A DNA stretch of 64,000 nt, taken from assembly GCA_020638465.1 (NCBI GenBank), contig JACKIM010000002.1, positions 620,001 to 684,000 of the forward strand. The letters run 5' to 3'. Position 1 is the stretch's first letter. The number at the start of each line of letters is the position of its first letter. Made by a program: the position numbers and the translations under genes. The DNA is from Geminicoccaceae bacterium (GTDB lineage: Bacteria > Pseudomonadota > Alphaproteobacteria > Geminicoccales > Geminicoccaceae). Below, in pieces: positions 8,812 through 15,961 of the stretch. The notes beneath the pieces were generated by a model that saw only the letters and a program-made list of their open reading frames with translations, was not told the origin of the DNA and did not search any database.

Positions 8812-9661
8812 CAGACATACCCCTTCCATAGTGATCGTTGAGATCCATCCCGGATCGATCTGAAATCCAGCGACGGATTTCGCGGCCGGCAGCCTTCCAT
8901 GAGTTCGAAACCTCGTCATAGGCCTTGTGGCCGGCATGATCGTTGTCGACAGCGACTGTGAGCGATTCTACACCCTTGAGAACGGGCATCACCGCCAGAT
9001 TGCCGGCATCGATACAGGCCCAGACCGGAACAAAACCCAGGGCCACCGTGAGCGCCGTTTCGATACCTTCCGCGATTGCCAACCCCTCGGTCACGTTCTC
9101 TTCTGGCCAAAGGCGGATCACGCCTTGACGTTTCGGCAGTCCTTTGAACATCAACCGTGTCGGTTTGACTGGTGCTTTGCCGTTGCCGTCAGGAGCGAGC
9201 CAAGTGCGATGCAGCGTCATTGGCTCGCCGCTCACAGCATGCGTAACGCGCCCGACGAGAGCGGGACCGTACCAATCGGAAGGATGGAACAGGCGAGGGT
9301 GCCAGCGGAGATCCGAATCGTCAGGAGGAAGAATGCATCCTCTTGCCTGCAGATAGCGAGCGGCGATGCATTTCGGCCCTATCGGCAGGCTTTTGCGCCA
9401 TATCTTGTCCATCCTTCGCTTTTGTCGTGATGGCTCGCTCAGAGGGTCATGGGACTTCGACTGACGGTAAGAAGTGAGTCCCCCTTTGTTGTCGCCGCGC
9501 GCGGCGCCGCGCATGCCGCAACGGTGGCAAAACCAGACGAAGCCGCCGCATCCCTTCGAGGTAATGGCCAGCGCCGTGTCGTAAGGTCCTTTGTTGCAAG
9601 CAGGACAGGCCGTGCGGATGGTCCGCAGCGGCCCGGTGATCACTTCAGTGCGAATCGTCAT
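8798..9661 (-). CDS. Toprim and zinc-finger primase-like protein
   Basis: In this 287-residue protein the N-terminus has two CxxC pairs (CPAC at about 19-22 and CHRC at about 45-48), which form a primase-type zinc ribbon. The C-terminal half has a Toprim fold: IAEGIETALTV carries the catalytic Glu and VAVDNDHAGHKA the DxD metal pair. Toprim primases of this type serve replication of phages, plasmids and satellite elements. Start ATG 9661 overlaps the stop of the excisionase-like gene as ATGA. It forms a three-gene run with that gene and the DUF3987 gene. Confidence 0.85.
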   Translation of the reverse strand: MTIRTEVITGPLRTIRTACPACNKGPYDTALAITSKGCGGFVWFCHRCGMRGAARGDNKGGLTSYRQSKSHDPLSEPSRQKRRMDKIWRKSLPIGPKCIAARYLQARGCILPPDDSDLRWHPRLFHPSDWYGPALVGRVTHAVSGEPMTLHRTWLAPDGNGKAPVKPTRLMFKGLPKRQGVIRLWPEENVTEGLAIAEGIETALTVALGFVPVWACIDAGNLAVMPVLKGVESLTVAVDNDHAGHKAYDEVSNSWKAAGREIRRWISDRSGMDLNDHYGRGMSDEPQ

Positions 9662-9891
9662 GACCGCACCTGCGGACGTACGGCCTGAAGCTGCTCCAGT
9701 TCTCGTAGCCAGGCCCGCAGGCTTTCGAGCCGTACCAGTCGGCGCTTGCCAAGCTTGATGGTTGGTACGTCACCTCGGGCAATCGCCTCATAAAAGGTCG
9801 AGCGACCAAGGCCTGCTCGTCGCGCGGCCTCCGCAACAGAGATAGCTTCAGGTTCCATGATCGTTTGCAGAAGTTCGTTTGTGGGCATCAT
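9658..9891 (-). CDS. AlpA/excisionase-type helix-turn-helix protein
   Basis: This 77-residue protein has the core AISVAEAARRAGLGRSTFYEAIARG followed by PTIKLGKRRLVRLESLRAWL, the HTH_17 pattern of AlpA and excisionase DNA-binding proteins. These activate or direct excision of integrated elements. Two ATGs (9891 and 9888) follow a GAGAGG box; either could be used. The gene heads the element operon. The 101 bases upstream hold its promoter region but no clear boxes that I can name. Confidence 0.85.
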   Translation of the reverse strand: MMPTNELLQTIMEPEAISVAEAARRAGLGRSTFYEAIARGDVPTIKLGKRRLVRLESLRAWLRELEQLQAVRPQVRS

Positions 9892-9992
9892 TTACCTCTC
9901 AGGTTTACTGATGTCCGCCCACATACGACTACAAAATCAGTATGGATAATCACTCGACCCAAGATTTTTCGAAGGGGGTAGAGTGTTAAAAA

Positions 9993-10637
9993 CTAACTAA
10001 AATTGTCTCGATGTTTTTGGATGATATCGAGAAGCGCCTTACCAAGATTCTTTCGATGTACGATAACCCTCGACTCTGGCCGTGTCGGTTTCTCCGGGAA
10101 ACAATCAAGCAATTGCTGAATCAATGCTACAAATGGCGTGTCGGTATGCGCTTGATTGGATTGTGCCGTAATTTTGCCACCTGCCTCCCGGAAGATCATC
10201 GCTACAGTTACAACAAAACCTGTAAAACCGGCGAAATCGCGATTGTCGACCGGTTTGAGGTCGCGGAGGGCCGCATCACATTTCAGGGTCAGCTGTGCCA
10301 GCAGCAAGTGGAGCGCCTCAAGCTGGTCTGCACCGAGCATCGCATCCGCCATGGCGTCGCAGCCAAGTGATTTACCTCCGGCTCCGATACGCTGTTCCAA
10401 TTCCCGGCAGGCATTTCTGAGAGCCAGGAGATACTCGCGAATCTCGGGGCTCGTCGCCAGCTGTGATCCAATGTTCACAGTGGTAGAATAGCTCTCAAGG
10501 GCATGCACCATTCGCGCAACTTGCGCTTCAGTCAGCTCACGTCGTCCCGCACCAATCAGCCTTTCCCGCAGATTGGCCGGAAGCTCCAGGGGGATCGATT
10601 TGCGGGCTGGGCTGAAGGTCGCTGGATTGCTGTTCAA
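9993..10637 (-). CDS. Hypothetical protein of the accessory element
   Basis: The frame is open from 10739, but I prefer TTG 10637, which has a GGAGG box 8 nt upstream. That gives 214 residues, beginning (L)NSNPATFSPARKSIPLELP. The longer version would add a Trp/Phe-rich stretch encoded by direct repeats. It is mostly helical in appearance (LRERLIGAGRRELTEAQVARMV, then LEALHLLLAQLTLKCDAAL), with one hydrophobic segment (FAGFTGFVVTVAMIF). I do not recognise the family. It lies between the excisionase-like gene and tRNA-Lys, where an integrase would usually be found, but it has no tyrosine or serine recombinase motif. Confidence 0.55.
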   Translation of the reverse strand: MNSNPATFSPARKSIPLELPANLRERLIGAGRRELTEAQVARMVHALESYSTTVNIGSQLATSPEIREYLLALRNACRELEQRIGAGGKSLGCDAMADAMLGADQLEALHLLLAQLTLKCDAALRDLKPVDNRDFAGFTGFVVTVAMIFREAGGKITAQSNQAHTDTPFVALIQQLLDCFPEKPTRPESRVIVHRKNLGKALLDIIQKHRDNFS

Positions 10638-10709
10638 TGCGCATTCCTCCGAGATTGCCAGAAACTCGAACCTCGTCGAAAGCCTGAAGGTTCGCCAGAA
10701 ACTGAATCG

Positions 10710-10733
10710 TGGTAGCCAAAATGGTAGCCAAAC
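10710..10733. repeat. Tandem 12-bp direct repeat near the tRNA
   Basis: TGGTAGCCAAAA at 10710-10721 is followed at once by TGGTAGCCAAAC at 10722-10733, a single mismatch. It lies 44 bp from the 3' end of tRNA-Lys, at the presumed element edge, and resembles the GTGCCAAA units at 7156-7220. It could be an arm-type recombinase or excisionase site. Confidence 0.6.
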
Positions 10734-10777
10734 GAACATTCAGTTGTATAAAAATCGATGTAACTCTTTGATTTTGT

Positions 10778-10853
10778 TGGTACGCGCCCAGGGACTCGAA
10801 CCCTGAACCCGCGGATTAAAAGTCCGCTGCTCTACCAATTGAGCTAGGCGCGC
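10778..10853 (-). tRNA. tRNA-Lys (anticodon UUU), CCA encoded
   Basis: Read on the minus strand, the 76 nt fold into a full cloverleaf. The acceptor is GCGCGCC with GGCGCGT (a G-U closing pair), and the D arm is CTCAATTGGTAGAG. The anticodon stem is GCGGA/TCCGC with loop CTTTTAA, so the anticodon is UUU. The T arm is CAGGG/CCCTG around TTCGAGT. The 3' ACCA is encoded. The accessory genes to the left abut its 3' end, a common integration site. Confidence 0.97.
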
Positions 10854-11113
10854 ATATCTTTGAAATCATTTAAATTTTTCACGCTTTTGTCATTAACTCC
10901 TCGGAGTCCAAAAGCGCGCTTTTCCTCGTGGCGAGGTTGTAACATCAAAAACTTGGTGGGGGGAGTCCAAAGTCCTTCTCGGTGACGGCGATCAGGATCA
11001 TGGATCACACTGCCAAAGCTGTTATTGATCGTATTGACACATATCAACGATCAACTCCAGAATCAGCGGTTCAGTGGACACGCAGATAGCATTGTATTTA
11101 GGGGGAATACGCC

Positions 11114-11623
11114 ATGAAAAGGTTTTTTCGACATTCGGCCGTTTTGGCTGTGACGGCGGTCATGCTGCCACTTGCCGCATGCCAGTCCGTGCAATCGACC
11201 AAAGCGCCGGCGATCTTTGAGGTTTCGTCATCAGATCCGACAGACGCCCGCCTCCAGACATTGCAGGATGATCTGACACAACTGGGCTTTACGATTGAAA
11301 AGCAGGTCCAGCCCGGTACCGATACCTCTGACAGCCCGAGCATAACGGCGTCGCTAAGCGGGCCTTCCGCCCTGGCTTATGCCAATTGCCCGGATGCTGA
11401 GCCCACTCCGATAGATGATCATGACAAGCGTTTCGCCTTTGCCCGGGTCGAGGAAGTGCGCATCGGTCTTGATGCCATGGTCGAACCCCGGGAACAGGGA
11501 TCGTCGACCATGTTCACGATCAAGTATCATGGCCGCTATCATAATCCGTTTATCAACGAGGAATTCTATCAACCCTGTACGGGAAATGGAAAACTTGAAA
11601 GCCAGTTGCGCTCCTTGCAGTAG
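11114..11623 (+). CDS. Small hypothetical lipoprotein
   Basis: This 169-residue protein has a signal peptide (MKRFFRHSAVLAVTAVMLPLAAC) whose lipobox LAAC predicts lipidation at Cys23 or thereabouts. A ribosome site AGGGGGAA lies 8 nt before the ATG. The mature part is about 145 residues, acidic, with two Cys (ANCPDAEPTP and QPCTGNG) that could form a disulfide in the periplasm. I do not recognise a named domain. It stands alone, convergent with the sulP gene. Confidence 0.7.
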   Translation: MKRFFRHSAVLAVTAVMLPLAACQSVQSTKAPAIFEVSSSDPTDARLQTLQDDLTQLGFTIEKQVQPGTDTSDSPSITASLSGPSALAYANCPDAEPTPIDDHDKRFAFARVEEVRIGLDAMVEPREQGSSTMFTIKYHGRYHNPFINEEFYQPCTGNGKLESQLRSLQ

Positions 11624-11851
11624 CGAGGAAGTGGTAGGTTAACCGACAAGCGCTGCGACGGCGCGGCTGCTCCGATTTCCTCGGCATTGGTGGCGGTCGC
11701 CCGTCCTTCGCGGAAGCTACTTCCCCGACTTCGTAATCCGAACCTCGATAGCCTGGCCACGCGGACTATTTCCAGGTTGCTGACAAATAACGCCTGTGCC
11801 GCAAGAGGGATGGCCGTTCGGCAGTTGCCACGAAAACCGGTGGCTGGAGTT

Positions 11852-13570
11852 TCAGTCATGCCCGGATTGTGTAAGATCTGCATGGACCAGTTGTCTGGCC
11901 GTGTCGATGGTATCGGCGAAGCGGACCAGCGGTTCTGTGATATGGTGGCGTTTCAGATAGGCGAGAATGTCTGCTGATCCGCCTGTGAGGTAGACCACCT
12001 TGCCGTGAGCACGGGCCTTGAGCGCCAGCCCCTCGATCGTGTTGGCAGCGGATGAATCGAGAAATGGAACGGCCGCGAGATCGACGATCAGCGCCTTGTG
12101 ACTGTCGGGAATGCGGTCCAGCACGGTACCGATGGCACCGGTAGCACCAAAGAAGAAAACTCCCGATATGCGGAATATGACGATATCCGGGTCGCTTGCT
12201 ACACCTTCATCATAGGGTACTCGTCCCCCATTGCTGTTGTCTGCCCGATCTGCGGCGATGAAACCATGGTCGGTCTGGACGGCGGCTGCCTTCGACATCC
12301 GGTTGATGAAGAGCAACGATCCCAGCGCAAAGCCGACAATGATCGCTTCGGTGAGGTCGCGAAAGACGGTAAGAAGGAAGGTCGAGAGCAACACGGCAGC
12401 GTCACCGCGCGATGCCTTGAGCAACAGCGCGAACGCGTGCTTTTCGACCATGTTCCACGAGACCACCGCAAGCACGCCCGCCAGAGCGGCCAGTGGAATG
12501 AATCGCGCAAGCGGGGCGGCAACGATCATGAATGCCAGCAGGAACAGGGAATGCAGCATGCCGGATATCGGACCGCGTGCGCCCGCCCGGACATTGGTGG
12601 CGGTACGCGCGATGGTTCCCGTCACGCAGATACCGGTAAACAGGCTGGCTGCCATGTTGGCGAAACCCTGAGCCACGAGTTCGCAGTTCGAGCGGTGTCG
12701 CCGTCCGCTCATGCCATCGGCCACAACGGCCGACAGCAGCGATTCGATCGAGCCGAGAAGGGCGAAGGATATCGCACTGGGCAGGACCTCGATGATCTTC
12801 TCGACGCGCAGATCGGGGAGGGTAGGGGTGGGCAGACCTGAGGGAATGCCGCCGAAGGCGGATCCGATGGTGGTGACGGGAAGGTTCAGCAAGGCTGTCG
12901 CCAGGGCCGTGACCATGACTGCCATCAGCATGCCGGGCCAGCCAGGGCGGTAACGTTTGAGACCGACGATGATGAGAATGGCCGCCAGCGCCAGCATCAT
13001 CGCGGCCGGTTGCATCGTATCGCGCGCGGCGAACAGGACGGGTAACTTCTCAAGGATGTTCCCCGGTTCATGTCCGCTCAGTGTCAGACCGAAGATCTCC
13101 TTGACCTGACTTGTGAAGATGATGACGGCAATACCGGCGGTGAAGCCGACGGTGACCGGGTAGGGAATGAGCTTGATATAGGACCCGAGCCGGAGATAGC
13201 CGCCGATCGTCAGGATGATGCCACTAAGGAATGTCGCCAGCAGAAGGCCATCCATGCCATGGTTTTGTACCGTGGCCGAGACCAGCACGATGAAAGCTCC
13301 GGCTGGCCCCCCGATCTGGAAACGGCTGCCACCGAGAAGCGAGACGATGAACCCGCCGATGATTGCCGAATAGAGCCCCTGGGCAGGGCTTGCGCCGCTG
13401 GCGATTGCAATGGCCATCGACAACGGGAGGGCGACGATCGCCACCGTGAGGCCGGCCATGACATCGGCTTGAAGAGCGCCCGGGCCATAGCCCTCGCGCA
13501 GCACGGTTACCAGTTTTGGTGTAAAGAGCTCGACGAAAGTCGGCTCATCGTGACGGCTTCGAGTGCTCAA
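11852..13570 (-). CDS. SulP-family anion transporter with STAS domain
   Basis: This 572-residue protein is of normal SulP size. The membrane part (about 1-420) has the N-terminal marker ADVMAGLTVAIVALPLSMAIA, then ASPAQGLYSAIIGGF and FQIGGPAGAF, with 10-14 hydrophobic segments. The C-terminal STAS domain (about 455-560) includes IFRISGVFFFGATGAI and ALIVDLAAVPFLDSSAANTI. Members carry sulfate, bicarbonate or dicarboxylates; the substrate cannot be read here. The start is TTG 13570, since no in-frame ATG precedes the conserved part. Confidence 0.92.
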   Translation of the reverse strand: MSTRSRHDEPTFVELFTPKLVTVLREGYGPGALQADVMAGLTVAIVALPLSMAIAIASGASPAQGLYSAIIGGFIVSLLGGSRFQIGGPAGAFIVLVSATVQNHGMDGLLLATFLSGIILTIGGYLRLGSYIKLIPYPVTVGFTAGIAVIIFTSQVKEIFGLTLSGHEPGNILEKLPVLFAARDTMQPAAMMLALAAILIIVGLKRYRPGWPGMLMAVMVTALATALLNLPVTTIGSAFGGIPSGLPTPTLPDLRVEKIIEVLPSAISFALLGSIESLLSAVVADGMSGRRHRSNCELVAQGFANMAASLFTGICVTGTIARTATNVRAGARGPISGMLHSLFLLAFMIVAAPLARFIPLAALAGVLAVVSWNMVEKHAFALLLKASRGDAAVLLSTFLLTVFRDLTEAIIVGFALGSLLFINRMSKAAAVQTDHGFIAADRADNSNGGRVPYDEGVASDPDIVIFRISGVFFFGATGAIGTVLDRIPDSHKALIVDLAAVPFLDSSAANTIEGLALKARAHGKVVYLTGGSADILAYLKRHHITEPLVRFADTIDTARQLVHADLTQSGHD

Positions 13571-13882
13571 CCCAGTGCCTGCAAGTTGCTGTCGGGGAGT
13601 GATCCCCGGTGGTGGGAGACGTGCTTCATGTCGATGGTACGATCAACGCGAGCGAGGCGGCAACGGAATGGATGGATATCGTGATCGTTGCCACCTTCGC
13701 AACAACCGACTGGCGGGTTCCGTCAACTTTCCGATAAACAATGCACTCTTGACCGGTCCTGCCAGTAGCGGTCTGATCGTTCCAGCATTCTTGCCGTTCA
13801 GGTGAAATTCCCCGAACGGCAAGAATACGACGACAGTTCAAGGACCTGGAGCGACGGGTCGAGCGGATTTGGCCGGGACACG
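13571..13882. other. 312-bp intergenic region with one inverted repeat
   Basis: I see no credible gene. It lies upstream of sulP and downstream of the secreted-protein gene, so it should hold the sulP promoter. A perfect 13-bp inverted repeat, ATTCTTGCCGTTC at 13787-13799 and its complement at 13814-13826, has a 14-nt loop. It lacks a T-run, so a terminator role is only possible. Confidence 0.6.
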
Positions 13883-15517
13883 CTAGTTGCGCCCGCACCC
13901 TGCGCGAATGGCGGCAAGCAAGGTCGTACGGCTGGAGACGCGATGCTTGAAGCCGATCTCGCTTTCGGAGACGACAGAGGGCACGGCCTGCCTTGCGCCA
14001 TTCTTGAGCCGACCTATGACGAAGGGATATTGCGAGCCTGTCGGCCACGACAGATAGGTGCCGTGATCCTTTGGCGCGTAGGCGCCACCGCCCGGATGAA
14101 CTGTTGGCTTGGCGGAACCGGAATTGCCCACGGGAACACTGAAGACCCCGCGGCCATCGCTTCCGCCCTCGTGAAAGACGAAGGTGTGGTTCTCGCCGGC
14201 GACGACCTCCGAGGAACTGCGTGCGAGGAAGAAAGTCTTGGGTTGGGGCACGGATCCGATTGCGGGATTGGTGGCGGCGCGGGCGACGTAGTCCCAATAT
14301 TCGGCACGACCGTTGCCATCGGGTCCCTTGTAGCCTTTGTAGTTGGTCGCCCATGTGGGAATGACGTATTCACCCTGATATCCCCAGGTGATGTCCATTC
14401 GTGCGGCATAGGAATGATGAATGCCACCCATGTCGAGCTTGGTGAAATCGCTTTTCGATACATTTCTCGAGAATGATCCGCCATGATAGGTCGCCCAGCC
14501 GAACAGCGGGTCGGCTTTCATCCGGCAGCGATAGAGGTCGGGCCAGTAGCTCCAGTTGCCGATCTTCGCTGCCCCACCAACCTGGAGAAAGTCGCCAAAC
14601 GTGATATTGTCCGTCTTCAATCGCATCCGATCGAGATAGACGAACGGCCGGTCCTTCGAATTCGCATGGGGACGGATCCGCACAAGCGCACCAACACCAT
14701 TCACCCTCTTGCCCCTGGGAGAAATCAGATATCCCATGGGCTGTGGGTTGAATGTCGCACCGATCCAGTAAATTCCACGAAAGCCATTGACTTCGAGCAG
14801 AAACTTTCCGTCGATCGTTCGGTTGGGGCTGACCAGCAGGAGATCCTCGTCGGGCCCGCCATTGACACTCTGCCGACCGCTTGGCTGGACATTGTAGATC
14901 CGCAGGTTTGGAAGTGGCTCCGGTGGACGGAAATAGGCACTGCCATCGCTTGAAATATTCTCGACCACAGCCGGTTGCGACGAGTCGCTGACGTCAAGCG
15001 CAGGCTCTGGACCGGATTGACCGGCATCACCGCCCGCCGCTTTCGTGCCAAGGATCTCTGCAGGCAGGTCAATGCGCAGGATTCCATTCCACGGGAAATG
15101 ACCGGCATGGCTTCCCGTGCGGAGATTCCTGCCGTCCTGGGGCCCCGCATCCTGAATTCCATCGCTGGGATGGAAGACCGCGCCATTGACCTTGATCCGG
15201 TCGACATGGAGGGCACGGCTATCGGTATCGTAGTAATGTTCGATCGCGAGTTGATTGCGATCCAGGGGCCTGACGCTGTCGACGATGAAGCTCACCTCGG
15301 TCCAGGCTGAACTGGTGACCCTGGCGTCGGCCACGAGCTCATTGTTGATCCGGATCTTGTAGCGTGAGAAGTCCGAGCCATTCTCGGCGCGGAGCTTGAG
15401 AACGATACTGGTTACGGCCTCGGCCGGAGATGCAGCCAGCACAAGCGCGATGACAGTTGCGCCGAACCACAAGGGGACTTTTGCCATTCCTGCGGCAACT
15501 GAGGGAGTCCTGGGCAC
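13883..15517 (-). CDS. Secreted protein with a possible CBM60-like carbohydrate-binding domain
   Basis: I chose GTG 15517 because AGGAG lies 6 nt upstream; this gives 544 residues, starting (V)PRTPSVAAGMAKVPL and continuing with a Sec signal (LWFGATVIALVLAASPAEA). Residues of about 40-115, from SIVLKLRAENGSDFSRYKIR to RALHVDRIKVNGAVF, resemble calcium-dependent xylan-binding modules (CBM60 type). The remaining 400 residues, rich in Trp, Tyr and Gly (WSYWPDLYRCRMKADPLFGW), are not a family I recognise. Export and cell-surface or extracellular glycan binding are likely; no catalytic motif is evident. Confidence 0.65.
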   Translation of the reverse strand: MPRTPSVAAGMAKVPLWFGATVIALVLAASPAEAVTSIVLKLRAENGSDFSRYKIRINNELVADARVTSSAWTEVSFIVDSVRPLDRNQLAIEHYYDTDSRALHVDRIKVNGAVFHPSDGIQDAGPQDGRNLRTGSHAGHFPWNGILRIDLPAEILGTKAAGGDAGQSGPEPALDVSDSSQPAVVENISSDGSAYFRPPEPLPNLRIYNVQPSGRQSVNGGPDEDLLLVSPNRTIDGKFLLEVNGFRGIYWIGATFNPQPMGYLISPRGKRVNGVGALVRIRPHANSKDRPFVYLDRMRLKTDNITFGDFLQVGGAAKIGNWSYWPDLYRCRMKADPLFGWATYHGGSFSRNVSKSDFTKLDMGGIHHSYAARMDITWGYQGEYVIPTWATNYKGYKGPDGNGRAEYWDYVARAATNPAIGSVPQPKTFFLARSSSEVVAGENHTFVFHEGGSDGRGVFSVPVGNSGSAKPTVHPGGGAYAPKDHGTYLSWPTGSQYPFVIGRLKNGARQAVPSVVSESEIGFKHRVSSRTTLLAAIRAGCGRN

Positions 15518-15961
15518 GATCAACTCCTGGTTGTTTAGTCTTGATTTTGGACGACGCAAAAAGGCATAAGTCGAGGATGTTGTCAATTGTGTATCATTGT
15601 ATATCAAAACGTTAGCTGGATACCGGATCTTTCCATCTCACGTTTTAGGCTACGTCAGCTTTTCTGATGAGCCTCCCTGACCGCACAAACGGGATCACCA
15701 AACGGTTTCTTCGATGTCATTGTCTTCAACGTATCCTTGTTGTCTGGAATGCTGCGAGACGATACAACGGTGTCGGTAGCGCGCACGACCCTTGCATTCG
15801 ATGGTGTTGTTGTGGAATGCGTACCGGGTCGGCGTCCACTCTGGGTCGGCTACGCCGCGCGACGGCCATTCAGGCGGTTCGCCAGATGTCGCACGGAATG
15901 GCGGAATAACTGTTGCTGTCCGGGCGTCTGGTAAAGATAACAAGCATTCGATAGGGATCCA
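15518..15961. other. 444-bp divergent promoter region
   Basis: No gene is evident. It separates the divergent secreted-protein and secretin genes, so both promoters should be here. An AT-rich part (about 15530-15660) contains two tandem 10-bp units, TTGTGTATCA at 15587-15596 and TTGTATATCA at 15597-15606, which may be a regulator site for the secreted-protein gene. Confidence 0.5.

Noticed and set aside
9993..10637. Island integrase
   Set aside because: Position would suit, but no Arg-His-Arg-Tyr or serine recombinase motif can be seen in the translation.
10910..10923. Palindrome AAAAGCGCGCTTTT upstream of tRNA-Lys
   Set aside because: A 14-bp palindrome in this base composition can arise by chance, and it has no loop or clear position relative to a promoter.
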